The translations under genes were made by a program, and so were the position numbers. A DNA stretch of 64,000 nucleotides, taken from PALSA-612 sp035652235 (GTDB lineage Bacteria; Actinomycetota; Thermoleophilia; Gaiellales; Gaiellaceae). Shown here piece by piece: positions 41,314 through 49,180 of the stretch; within the stretch, counting starts at the first letter, position 1, and every line of letters starts with the position of its first letter. Location of the stretch: assembly GCA_035652235.1 (NCBI GenBank), contig DASREE010000015.1:1-64000 (forward strand), in the 5' to 3' direction. The notes under the pieces are model-generated. The model saw nothing but the letters and a program-made list of their open reading frames with translations. It was not told the origin of the DNA and ran no database searches.

Positions 41314-41505
41314 TCAGGCGACGCGCTGGCGTCCAGCCTGCGCCGCCCGCAGCAGGTCGGCCGCGAGCTCGAGGTCGAGCTCCGGGCGGACGGCCAAAAG
41401 CAGCGCCCTGCACGGGTCGCCGGCCTCGCACAGCTTGGTGAACCGCCAGCGGAGCACGAGCTCCGCGTCGGCTTCCGCCAGCTGCTCGAACTGCGCCGCG
41501 GTCAT
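41314..41505 (-). CDS. 63-residue helical protein, hypothetical
   Basis: TAAQFEQLAEADAELVLRW, then FTKLCEAGDPCRALLLAVRP and ELDLELAADLLRAAQAGR. GGAGGAGAGAGAGG precedes the ATG. An in-frame ATG further upstream (41553) would add 16 residues. The two Cys in KLCEAGDPC could bind metal or form a disulfide. It lies 169 bases beyond the DEAD-box helicase gene on the same strand. Function unknown. Confidence 0.55.
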   Translation of the reverse strand: MTAAQFEQLAEADAELVLRWRFTKLCEAGDPCRALLLAVRPELDLELAADLLRAAQAGRQRVA

Positions 41506-41674
41506 TCCTCTCTCTCCTCCCGACACGACGTCCATGTTCACCTTGAACACCATCCGGCGTGCTCCCGCATCCCTCGTTCGGGTTGCGACGCCAGCCGAGG
41601 CATCGGCACGAACTGCGTGCTCCTTGAGCCTGTTCGCCGCTCCCGTCCCGGATGGGGACGGCGGCGGTGCCCGG

Positions 41675-42853
41675 CTACCAGCGCGAGCGCCGGCCGCGGC
41701 GGCTCGTGTAGAGGAGGCGCGCCGGCGCGGAGCGCAGCCCCGCGCGCTCGAACCGGTCGCCGTGGCCGAGGCGCGAAGCGACACGGCTCACCTCCGCCTG
41801 CTGCTCGGGCAGCACGAGCGTCACCCCGGTGCCGCCGCGGCCCGCGCGCCCCGTTCGCCCCACCCGGTGCAGGTAGCTCGTGTGGTCGGCCGGCGGATCG
41901 AAGTTGATCACGTGGGTGATGTCGACCAGGTCGAGCCCGCGCGCAGCGACGTCGGTCGCGACGAGCGTCTGCACGCGTCCTGCCCGGAAGCGCTCGAGCG
42001 CGTGCTCCCGCCGGCCCTGGGTCATGTCTCCGTGCAGCGCGACCGCGGCGACCTCGCTCGTGGTCAGCCGCCGCACGAGGCGGTCGGCGCCGCGCCTGGT
42101 GCGGACGAAGACGAGCGCGAGCCCGTCCGCCTCGGCGAGCTGCCGGACGAGGTGCTCGAACTTGTTCTCGGCGGTGACCGCGACGAACGAGTGCTCGACC
42201 GTCTGCTCCGCCCCGGAAGCCCGCCCAGTCGCGACCTCGAAGTGGAGCGGCTCGCGCGTGTACTGCCGGGCGAGGTCGCCGACCTCGCCGTCGAGCGTGG
42301 CCGAGAAGAGCATCGTCTGGCGCCTACCGGGCAGGCGCCGGACGATCGCGTCGACCTGCGGCCGGAACCCCATGTCGAGCATGCGGTCTGCCTCGTCGAG
42401 GACGAACGTGGCAACCCGGTCGAGCGAGACGAGGCGCCGTCGGAGCAGGTCCTCGAGCCGGCCGGGGGTCGCGATCAGGATCTCGACCTCGCGCGCACGG
42501 CGTGCCTGGCGAGCAACCGGGACACCGCCATAGGCGGCGGCGACCTTGAGCCCGGCCGCGCGCGCCGGCTCGGTCAGCTCACCCGCGACCTGCAGCGCGA
42601 GCTCGCGCGTCGGGACGAGCACGAGCGCGAACGGCCCGCCCTGCCCCGCGGCCGTCCGCTGGATGAGGGGCAGCCCGAAGGCGAGCGTCTTGCCGGACCC
42701 GGTGGGCGACTTGGCCAGCACGTCGGCTCCCCGGAGGGCGTCGGGAAGCACGACCTCCTGGATCGGAAAGGGGTGGTGGATGCGGCGCGCGGCGAGCGCG
42801 CGCTCGACCTCGGGCCGCACGCCGAGCGCGCGGAACGACTGCTGCTGTGACAT
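41675..42853 (-). CDS. DEAD-box RNA helicase
   Basis: 392 residues: the two RecA cores with little tail. Q-motif region SFRALGVRPEVERAL and FPIQ; motif I SPTGSGKT (about 49-56); PTRELALQ; TPGRL; VLDEADRMLD (motif II); SAT in LFSATLDG; then VFVRTRR, TDVAARGLD and HRVGRTGRAGR. The C-terminus is basic (RRGRRSRW). Of the RhlE/CsdA group that remodels rRNA and mRNA, often in the cold. GAAGGAGG precedes the ATG but is buried in a long hairpin (see 42858-42915), so translation is probably structure-controlled. Confidence 0.9.
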   Translation of the reverse strand: MSQQQSFRALGVRPEVERALAARRIHHPFPIQEVVLPDALRGADVLAKSPTGSGKTLAFGLPLIQRTAAGQGGPFALVLVPTRELALQVAGELTEPARAAGLKVAAAYGGVPVARQARRAREVEILIATPGRLEDLLRRRLVSLDRVATFVLDEADRMLDMGFRPQVDAIVRRLPGRRQTMLFSATLDGEVGDLARQYTREPLHFEVATGRASGAEQTVEHSFVAVTAENKFEHLVRQLAEADGLALVFVRTRRGADRLVRRLTTSEVAAVALHGDMTQGRREHALERFRAGRVQTLVATDVAARGLDLVDITHVINFDPPADHTSYLHRVGRTGRAGRGGTGVTLVLPEQQAEVSRVASRLGHGDRFERAGLRSAPARLLYTSRRGRRSRW

Positions 42854-42857
42854 GATA

Positions 42858-42915
42858 GTTCGCCTCCTTCAATCGGTGTTCGAGATCGTCGACTCGAAAC
42901 ACCCGAAGGAGGAAC
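42858..42915 (-). promoter_or_regulatory. 5'-UTR hairpin sequestering the helicase ribosome binding site
   Basis: In the minus-strand mRNA, GUUCCUCCUUC (42915-42905) can pair with GAAGGAGGCGAAC (42870-42858), which contains the Shine-Dalgarno, with a 2-base bulge. Inside that, GGUGUUUCGAG (42903-42893) pairs with CUCGAACACC (42884-42875) with a single extra base, leaving an 8-base loop. About 21 base pairs end four bases before the AUG. An RNA thermometer or autoregulatory helicase site is suggested. Confidence 0.7.
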
Positions 42916-43042
42916 GAGCAGGTCAATCTCACGGCGCCCGGACGGCGCCTTGGCCACCAGCGTAGCAGCCCCGATCGCTGACGGCCGAGAGCGCGCCGCC
43001 GGAGCGCGCAGGAGAATCGGCACCGGCGCGAAAGGAGACTCC

Positions 43043-43582
43043 GTGCAGCGACCGCTCGTCGTCCTCGCCGTCGTCGCGGCCGTCGCCGCCGCCCTCGTCG
43101 GCTCGGCGCAGCCGTGGACCGGCCCCGGAACCCGAGCCGCGGCGGCGACCCGCTCCGGCTTCCTGCTCCTGCCGCCGGCGGCTCCCGCCGGCCAGATGGT
43201 GCTCTACGGCCACGTCAAGGGACTGCGGCGCACGGGCGGGGGCTACCTCCTCCGGTTCGATCCCGCCTGGTTCACGAGCGGCCTCACGGCCAGCCGGGCG
43301 AAGCTCGAGGACACGGGCTCGAGCGATGTCCCGAACGACAACTACGTCGTCGAGGAGGGACACCGCACCCTCACCTACCGGCTGCCCGCGACCGCTCGGG
43401 TCACCGTGCTCACGAATCAGGGGACGAGGGGCATCGCCGCGACGCGCGTGCCGGTGGCCGAGCTCGCGCGCATCGTCAACGGCGGGCCGCACCGGAAGCT
43501 GTTCGAGCCGCTCGCCTCGGGCGTCTGGATCCGGGTGCGGGTCGACACGGTGCTCGAGCTCGACCAGCAGTACCAGCCGTAG
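43043..43582 (+). CDS. Secreted protein, hypothetical
   Basis: 179 residues from GTG with AAAGGAG nine bases upstream. A signal peptide is clear (VVLAVVAAVAAALVGSAQ, about 5-22). The mature part is a beta-rich domain: MVLYGHVKGLRRTGGGYLLR, then SSDVPNDNYVVEEGHRTLTY and VWIRVRVDTVLELDQQY. I know similar actinobacterial secreted proteins only as hypothetical. It is convergent with the histidine kinase gene (18 bases between stops). Confidence 0.7.
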   Translation: MQRPLVVLAVVAAVAAALVGSAQPWTGPGTRAAAATRSGFLLLPPAAPAGQMVLYGHVKGLRRTGGGYLLRFDPAWFTSGLTASRAKLEDTGSSDVPNDNYVVEEGHRTLTYRLPATARVTVLTNQGTRGIAATRVPVAELARIVNGGPHRKLFEPLASGVWIRVRVDTVLELDQQYQP

Positions 43583-43600
43583 GCGGCAGGCGCGGACGCC

Positions 43601-44671
43601 TCAGCCGGCGGCCGGGAGCGTGAACGCGACCCGGGCGCCGCCCTCCGGACGAGCCTCGGCCCAGATCCTCCCACCCTGCGCCTCGACGAGGCCGCGCGCG
43701 ATCGCGAGCCCGAGGCCTGACCCGGGCGAGCTGCGGGAGGCCTCGCCCCGCCAGAAGCTGTCGAACATGCGCCCGGCCGCCTCCGCGGTGACGCCATCGC
43801 CCGTGTCCTCGACCGCAACGGTGACGGCACCCCCGCCGGGGCGCACGACAACCGCGATCGAGCCGTCCGAGGGCGTGTGGCGGAGGGCGTTCGTGAGCAG
43901 GTTGTACAGCACGCGCTCGACCTTGTCGGGCGCGCAGCGCACCGGCGGCAGGGGCCGGTCGAGGGTCGTCCCGAGACGGACGCCCTTCGCCCGCGCCTCC
44001 GCCTCGAAGCCGCCGACGCAGGAGGCGACCAACCGGTCGATCGGCGCCTCCCGCACCTGTAGCGTGAGCACGCCGGCGTCGATACGCGCGAGCTCGAACA
44101 GGTCGTCGACGAGGCCGGACAGCGTCCGTACGCCGTCGCCGAGCGCAGGCAGGTACTCCTCGGGCTGCGCCAGCCCGTCGTCGATCGCCTCCAGCATCGC
44201 CCGCATCGAGGCGAGCGGCGTGCGCAGGTCGTGGCTCGCCCAGGCGACGAGCTCGCGCCGCGCCTCGAACAGGCGCTCGATCGAGGCGGCCATCGAGTTG
44301 AACGCCGTGCCCACCTCCGCCAGCTCGCCGGGGCCGCGCTCGGGCGCCCGGGCCGTGAGGTCGCCGGCCGCCAGCTCGCCCGCCGCCGAGCGCAGACGGT
44401 CGAGCGGCTTCAGGATCCAGCGGGCGAGAAGGAGCGCTCCGACGACCGCGGAGAGGGCCGCTCCGCTCGAGACGGCGAGGATCTTCGCGTCGTCGTGCAT
44501 GTGGAACATGACCCAGCCCGAGGCGAGCACGCCGACGAGCGGGAGGACGACGGCGAGCAGCGCGAGGCCGACGAGCTGCAGCCGCACCGTCGGCAGCAGC
44601 CGCAGAGCGAAGGCGACCGCGACGCCCGCGGCGATCGTGCCGAGCGCGAGGAAGAGCGCGACCTCGGTCAC
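43601..44671 (-). CDS. Sensor histidine kinase
   Basis: 356 residues from GTG, overlapping the response-regulator stop by four bases. Two or three membrane spans (VALFLALGTIAAGVAVAF; LVGLALLAVVLPLVGVLA; ILAVSSGAALSAVVGALLLA) enclose almost no extracellular loop. A HAMP domain follows (LDRLRSAAGELAAGDLTARAP), the H-box WASHDLRTPL (His about 146), NLLTNALRH, DTGDGV and GSGLGLAIARGL. The short sensor region suggests intramembrane sensing. Partner is the OmpR-type regulator encoded immediately upstream. Confidence 0.92.
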   Translation of the reverse strand: MTEVALFLALGTIAAGVAVAFALRLLPTVRLQLVGLALLAVVLPLVGVLASGWVMFHMHDDAKILAVSSGAALSAVVGALLLARWILKPLDRLRSAAGELAAGDLTARAPERGPGELAEVGTAFNSMAASIERLFEARRELVAWASHDLRTPLASMRAMLEAIDDGLAQPEEYLPALGDGVRTLSGLVDDLFELARIDAGVLTLQVREAPIDRLVASCVGGFEAEARAKGVRLGTTLDRPLPPVRCAPDKVERVLYNLLTNALRHTPSDGSIAVVVRPGGGAVTVAVEDTGDGVTAEAAGRMFDSFWRGEASRSSPGSGLGLAIARGLVEAQGGRIWAEARPEGGARVAFTLPAAG

Positions 44672-45345
44672 GGCGCGAGCCGGTAGCCGCTCCCCCACAC
44701 GGTCTCGAGGTAGCGGGGGCGGGACGGATCGTCCTCGATCTTGGCGCGCAGACGGCGGACGTGCACCGTCACCGTGCCCGTGTCGAGCGCCGAGGTGTAG
44801 CCCCACACGTGCTGCATGAGCTCCGCCCGCGTGAACACCCGCCCCGGCTGGCGCGCGAGGAACCAGAGCAGGTCGAACTCGAGCGCCGTCAGCCGGAGCG
44901 GCTCGCCGCGCCGCAGCACCTCCCGGCGGGCCGCGTCGATCACGAGCTCGCCCAGCTCGAGCCGCGCCGGCGGCGCGGGCACGCTCCCCGCGCGGCGCAG
45001 CACCGCCCGCACCCGGGCGACGAGCTCGCGCGGCGAGAACGGCTTCGTCAGGTAGTCGTCCGCGCCCAGCTCGAGGCCGAGCAGGCGGTCCGACTCCTCG
45101 CCCAGCGCCGTGACCATGATCACGGGCAGCTGCGAGCGTCCGCGAATCCAGCGGCAGAGCGCGAGCCCGTCCGTCCCGGGGAGCATCAGGTCGAGGACGA
45201 CGAGGCTCGGCGTCTCCCGCTCGAGCAGCTCGCGGGCGGTGTCGCCGTCGCCCGCCTGCAGGGTGCGGAACCCCTCCTGCTCCAGGTAGCGGACGACGAC
45301 GTCGCGGACGATCGGCTCGTCGTCGACGACGAGGACGGTTCCCAC
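44668..45345 (-). CDS. OmpR/PhoB-type response regulator
   Basis: 225 residues from GTG (GTVLVVDDEPIVRDVV). Receiver domain with the acidic pair at 8-9, phospho-acceptor Asp about 52 in VVLDLMLPGTDG, Thr about 79 and Lys about 101 in YLTKPFSP. The winged-helix DNA-binding domain ends TVTVHVRRLRAKIEDDPS and YLETVWGSGYRL. Co-translated with the histidine kinase gene. Divergent from the CHRD/Mo-oxidoreductase genes with a 123-base gap, so those are its likeliest targets. Confidence 0.92.
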   Translation of the reverse strand: MGTVLVVDDEPIVRDVVVRYLEQEGFRTLQAGDGDTARELLERETPSLVVLDLMLPGTDGLALCRWIRGRSQLPVIMVTALGEESDRLLGLELGADDYLTKPFSPRELVARVRAVLRRAGSVPAPPARLELGELVIDAARREVLRRGEPLRLTALEFDLLWFLARQPGRVFTRAELMQHVWGYTSALDTGTVTVHVRRLRAKIEDDPSRPRYLETVWGSGYRLAP

Positions 45346-45468
45346 CGCCTCATTGTCACGCGGCGGGCGGCCCCGGTCCTTACACGTTGATGACGTCAGG
45401 GTTTCGTAATGGTGCCCGGCGCAGGACGGAGCTACCGTCGGTCGCAGTCGACCGAGGAGGTACGGTTC
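45346..45468. promoter_or_regulatory. Divergent promoter region with palindrome TGACGTCA
   Basis: A less GC-rich block at 45378-45412 lies between the two-component genes and the CHRD gene. It contains the perfect 8-bp palindrome TGACGTCA (45391-45398), flanked by TTACACG and TTTCGTAAT, which are plausible parts of regulator sites or promoter hexamers. GAGGAGG (45454-45460) is the CHRD ribosome binding site. I cannot fix -35/-10 pairs with confidence. Confidence 0.45.
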
Positions 45469-45885
45469 GTGCGTGTGAGAAGCCTCTCGCTGCGGCTCGC
45501 GGCCGCAGCCGCCGCGGCGCTCGCGCTGGCGGTGCCGGCGGCCGTCGCGGCCGGGATGCACCCCCAGCTCGGCGCCCGCCTGGCGGGCATGGGCGAGCAC
45601 GGCGTCGTCAACCTGCAGGTGAAGAGTAAGGCCGGGCGGCTGTGCTGGACGTTCACGCTGCGCTCGACGGCTGGCATCACCGGTGCGTCCATCCACGCTG
45701 GCGCGAAGGGGCCGCTCGTCGTGCGGCTCGGGAAGACCTACTCCCGCACCGGTTGCACGAGGGCGCGGGCGATGACGCTCGAGCATCTCGAGTCGAAGCC
45801 TGGCGCGTACTGGGTGCTCGTGGACACGAAGGGCCATCCCGGCGACCTGCGCGGGAAGCTGTTCGCGGGCATGGCGCACATGTAG
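45469..45885 (+). CDS. Secreted CHRD-domain protein
   Basis: 138 residues from GTG. Signal peptide about 1-27 (LRLAAAAAAALALAVPAAVA). The remainder is a CHRD-like beta domain: GVVNLQVKSKAGRLCWTFTL, GASIHAGAKGPLVVRLG, and WVLVDTKGHPGDLRGKL, with the family's IHxG and HPxGxLRGxL patterns. Two Cys may form a disulfide. Periplasmic or extracellular, unknown role. First gene of a set with the molybdopterin oxidoreductase, six bases downstream. Confidence 0.8.
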   Translation: MRVRSLSLRLAAAAAAALALAVPAAVAAGMHPQLGARLAGMGEHGVVNLQVKSKAGRLCWTFTLRSTAGITGASIHAGAKGPLVVRLGKTYSRTGCTRARAMTLEHLESKPGAYWVLVDTKGHPGDLRGKLFAGMAHM

Positions 45886-45891
45886 CGGGCG

Positions 45892-46617
45892 ATGGACGAG
45901 CACGAGCACGGGCTGGCTGAGCCGCCGCGCGAGCACGTCGGCGCGCGGCGGCTCGGGCGCGCCGGCTTCCTCGGGGTCGTCGGCGCCGGGGTGGCCACCC
46001 TCTTCTACGGCCAGGCCGTCTCGCGCGTCGCGAGCCGCGTCACGAGCCCGATCTCGGACGCGACCGGGCTCGACCGCCTGATCCCCTCGGGCGGCTGGCG
46101 GATCTACACGGTCGCGGACTCGATGCCCTCCTTCGACCCCGTGACCTGGCGCCTGCGCATCGACGGGCTCGTACGCACGCCGGCCGAGCTTTCCTACCGC
46201 GATCTGCTCGCCCTGCCGAAGGCGCAGCAGGTGTCCACCTTCCACTGCGTGACGGGCTGGGTCGTGGGCGGGGTGCGCTGGGGAGGCGTCCGCTTCCGCG
46301 ACCTGCTCGCGCCCGCCGGCGTGCTACCCCGGGCGGGGGCGCTCCGCTTCGTCTCCGCCGAGCGGCCCTACGACGACTACCTCGACCTCCGCCAGGCGAG
46401 CCTCCGCGACGTGATGCTCGCCTACGAGATGGACGGGAGGCCCCTCCCGCGCGAGCACGGCGCGCCCGTGCGGGTCGTGATCCCGGACATGTACGGCTAC
46501 AAGAACGTCAAGTGGGTCGAGCGGATCGAGCTGGTCGTGCGGCCGGGGTCCGGCTACTGGGAGCAGCGCGGCTATGATCGCGACGCCTGGGTAGGGCGCT
46601 CGAACGGCTATGGCTAG
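45892..46617 (+). CDS. Sulfite-oxidase-fold molybdopterin oxidoreductase, Tat-exported
   Basis: 241 residues. The N-terminus has a twin-arginine-like ARRLGRAGFLGVVGAGVATL. The SUOX/YedY-type Moco domain carries STFHCVTGW with the Mo-ligand Cys, then GVRWGGVRFRDLLAPAG and IPDMYGYKNVKWVERIELV. Membrane-associated periplasmic reductase or oxidase is expected; YedY (MsrP) repairs methionine sulfoxides. The next gene, a four-helix cytochrome b, overlaps by eight bases and is its probable electron partner. Confidence 0.88.
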   Translation: MDEHEHGLAEPPREHVGARRLGRAGFLGVVGAGVATLFYGQAVSRVASRVTSPISDATGLDRLIPSGGWRIYTVADSMPSFDPVTWRLRIDGLVRTPAELSYRDLLALPKAQQVSTFHCVTGWVVGGVRWGGVRFRDLLAPAGVLPRAGALRFVSAERPYDDYLDLRQASLRDVMLAYEMDGRPLPREHGAPVRVVIPDMYGYKNVKWVERIELVVRPGSGYWEQRGYDRDAWVGRSNGYG

Positions 46618-47278
46618 CGCGGGCGCGCTGGAACAGACGGCGGCCGCAGCAGCCCGCCCTCGCTACGTCGAGCGCTTTACGCTCACCGAGCGCCTGCTGC
46701 ACTGGGTCCACGCCTCCGCCTTCTTCTGCCTGCTCGGCTCGGGGCTTGTCCTCTACCTGCCGTCGCTCTCGGCGGCCGTGGGCCGGCGGCCGCTCGTGAA
46801 GGACGTCCACTTCTGGACCGGCGTCTCCTGGGCCGGGGCCATCCTCGCCGTCTCCGCGCTCGGGAACCGGCGCGCGCTCTTCGCCACGCTGCGCGAGATC
46901 GACACGTTCGACCGGGACGACCGCCGCTTCCTCGCCGGGCAGGTGCGGGCGCCGCAGGGCCGCTTCAACGCGGGCCAGAAGGTGAACGCGATCCTGACCG
47001 CGGCCTTCTCTGTGCTCTTCCTCGTCTCCGGCCTCCTCCTCTGGTACGGGGAGCGGGACACGCGTTTCCGCCTCGGCGGCACGGTGCTCCTGCACGACGC
47101 GCTCATGTACGTATCGGTCGTCGTCGTCGCGGGACACCTGTACCTGTCGCTCCTCCACCCCTCGACCCGCCATGCGCTGCGCGGGATCGTCCGCGGGACG
47201 GTGCGAGAGGACTGGGCGCGCGCGCACCACGCGAAATGGCGCCCGCGGGCATCCGATCGGCGCCCGCGCCTTCGCTGA
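46610..47278 (+). CDS. Cytochrome b561/formate-dehydrogenase-gamma-like membrane subunit
   Basis: 222 residues. Four spans with heme-ligand His candidates: RLLHWVHASAFFCLLGSGLV, VHFWTGVSWAGAILAVSAL, KVNAILTAAFSVLFLVSGLLL and LLHDALMYVSVVVVAGHLYL. The motif ERLLHWVHA at the first helix and GHLYLSLLHPSTRHALRGI at the end are typical of the prokaryotic cytochrome b561/FdnI group. It should pass electrons between the quinone pool and the Mo-protein encoded just upstream. Confidence 0.88.
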   Translation: MASAGALEQTAAAAARPRYVERFTLTERLLHWVHASAFFCLLGSGLVLYLPSLSAAVGRRPLVKDVHFWTGVSWAGAILAVSALGNRRALFATLREIDTFDRDDRRFLAGQVRAPQGRFNAGQKVNAILTAAFSVLFLVSGLLLWYGERDTRFRLGGTVLLHDALMYVSVVVVAGHLYLSLLHPSTRHALRGIVRGTVREDWARAHHAKWRPRASDRRPRLR

Positions 47279-47298
47279 GCTCCTACGGTCGCTACGAC

Positions 47299-47490
47299 GT
47301 CCGTCCCGCGATCGAAGGCGTCATGGCGGCCCTGCAGCGGCTGCGCGAGCAGGGCCGCTCGCTCCTCGTCGTCGAGCAGCGGGTCGACCTCGCCCTGCGC
47401 GTGTGCGACCGCGTGTACGTGCTCGCTGGCGGCGAGATCGTCGTCGACGAGGCAGCGGATGCGCGATCGACTCCGAGGGCCGGGCGCTGA
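47299..47490 (+). pseudogene. Remnant of a LivF-type ABC transporter ATPase
   Basis: This frame gives RPAIEGVMAALQRLREQGRS, then LLVVEQRVDLALRVCDRVYV and LAGGEIVVDEAADA, the last quarter of a branched-chain amino-acid ABC ATPase (H-loop and D-loop side; LLVVEQ and DRVYVLAGGEIV are diagnostic). Walker A, the signature motif and Walker B are missing, and the sequence upstream belongs to the cytochrome gene. A truncated relic. Confidence 0.75.
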
Positions 47491-47550
47491 TCGCCGCCCA
47501 TCTCGGCTGACCCGGCCGGCCCGCTGCCGTCCGCTGCGAGACTGTCGGCC

Positions 47551-49002
47551 GTGGCCCCCGGTGATACCGCACGCCTCCTCCACCGCCTCACCTCCTACGA
47601 CGCGAACCGCGAGTGGACGACGCCGGTAGACGACCCTCGTGTCGTCCAGGAGTTCGTCGCGAACAACCTCGAGCGGCTCCCGTGGCAGTGGAAGGCCTAC
47701 CCCGACGGGCTGCCCGAGCTCTGCCTGCCGCGCTCCTGGCCGGCGGTCGAGGGGTCGGCGGCGGAGCTGCTGACGGGCGGCTGCGATGCGCCCGCGCGCG
47801 CGCTCGACACGGCCGGCCTCGCGCGCGTGCTCTTCCTCTCGGCCGGCGTCGTGCGCGTCGCGCAGCGGCCGTACGGCGCCTTCCGCTTCCGGGCGGCCGG
47901 CTCCGCCGGCGGGCGCTTCCCGCTCGAGGTGTACGTCGCCGCGCGCGGAGTCGGGGGCCTGGACGACGGCGTCCACTGGTACGACCCGGGCGCGCACGCG
48001 CTCCGCCGGACAGGGCCGCCGCCCGCCGGCGAGGCGACGACGATCGTACTGACGGGTATCCCCTGGCGCACCGGCTGGCGCTACGCCGAGCGCGGCTTCC
48101 GACACGTCTACTGGGACGCCGGCACCGTGCTCGCCCAGGCGCTCGCCGTGGCCGAGAGCGGCGGGCTTCGCCCGCGGCTCTTCACCGTCTTCCCGGACGC
48201 CTCCGTCACCCGGCTCGTCGGCGCAGACGGCGTGCACGAGTTCCCGCTCGCGCTGCTCGCACTCGGCAGGGGCGCGCCCGCGATCGAGCCGGCCGGCGAG
48301 GCGGCGCAGGGCGAGGTCGACCGCGCGCCGTTCGAGTTCCCCCTCGTCACCCGCGCCCAGCACGCGGGTGACGGCGAGCAGCTGGGCGAGCCCTGGCCGA
48401 GCCCGGGGCGCCTCGATGCCGCCCCGCCTCCCTCGCCCCCGCTCGACGAGGTCATCCGCCGCCGCGGCTCCACGCGCCGGATGGACGCCGCGGCCACCGT
48501 TCCGCGCGCGCTCCTCGAGTGGTCGCTCGCCGCCTCGCTCCGCAGCGTCCGCATCCCCCACTTCGTCGCCGTCCACGCCGTCGACGGCATGCGGCCGGGC
48601 CTCTACCGCTGGCCGCACCTCGACGAGCCCGTGCGGGCGGGCGACCTGCGCGAGGAGCTCGTCTTCGTCTGCTTCGACCAGGCGCTCGCGGGCGACGCCG
48701 CCTTCGTGCTGATCGCAGCAGTCGACGGCGATGACCTGAGCGACCGCGGCTACCGCGAGGCACAGCTCGGGGCGGGCCTCGCCTCGGGCCGCCTGCAGCT
48801 CGCCGCGTACGCCGCCGGCGTCGGCGCCTCGGGCATGACCTTCGTCGACTCGGAGATCGAGCGGCTGCTCGGCGAGCCGCTGCTCGGGCTGCTCTTCACC
48901 TGCGTGGGCGTACCCGCCTACCGCAACCGTCCCGGCGGAACACCCGGCGAGCCGGCGCCGATGCGCACCGTCGAGCCGATCGTCAGGCCGCGCGAACGCT
49001 GA
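47551..49002 (+). CDS. SagB-type FMN oxidoreductase (tandem nitroreductase domains)
   Basis: 483 residues. Two nitroreductase-fold halves: the first around LHRLTSYDANREW...VLFLSAGVVRVAQRPYG and FPLEVYVAARGV, the second around VIRRRGSTRRMDAAATVP, PGLYRW, LGAGLASGRLQLAAYAAGVG and TFVDSEIERLLG. This resembles SagB/ThcOx dehydrogenases that oxidise azolines to azoles in TOMM peptides. No cyclodehydratase, YcaO or precursor gene lies nearby, so it is an orphan; related orphans are common in actinobacteria. GTG start. Confidence 0.82.
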   Translation: MAPGDTARLLHRLTSYDANREWTTPVDDPRVVQEFVANNLERLPWQWKAYPDGLPELCLPRSWPAVEGSAAELLTGGCDAPARALDTAGLARVLFLSAGVVRVAQRPYGAFRFRAAGSAGGRFPLEVYVAARGVGGLDDGVHWYDPGAHALRRTGPPPAGEATTIVLTGIPWRTGWRYAERGFRHVYWDAGTVLAQALAVAESGGLRPRLFTVFPDASVTRLVGADGVHEFPLALLALGRGAPAIEPAGEAAQGEVDRAPFEFPLVTRAQHAGDGEQLGEPWPSPGRLDAAPPPSPPLDEVIRRRGSTRRMDAAATVPRALLEWSLAASLRSVRIPHFVAVHAVDGMRPGLYRWPHLDEPVRAGDLREELVFVCFDQALAGDAAFVLIAAVDGDDLSDRGYREAQLGAGLASGRLQLAAYAAGVGASGMTFVDSEIERLLGEPLLGLLFTCVGVPAYRNRPGGTPGEPAPMRTVEPIVRPRER

Positions 49003-49180
49003 GCGCGCGAGCCGGCCGCCCGCCCCGGGCCTCAGGTCCAGCCCGCGGCGTGCCGATCCTGTCCGCATCGCCGGACGTCACGGCGATGCCAACCGTGCCC
49101 ATGCGCCACGTCTTCGATCCGTCGCGCCGCTCGCGGAGCTTCCGCCGCTCCGCGCACTCGGCGGGAACCGCCGGCCGCTG

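Noticed and set aside
47551..49068. A possible second gene on the minus strand over the SagB-type gene
   Set aside because: Composition-driven open frame only; the plus strand has the family motifs.
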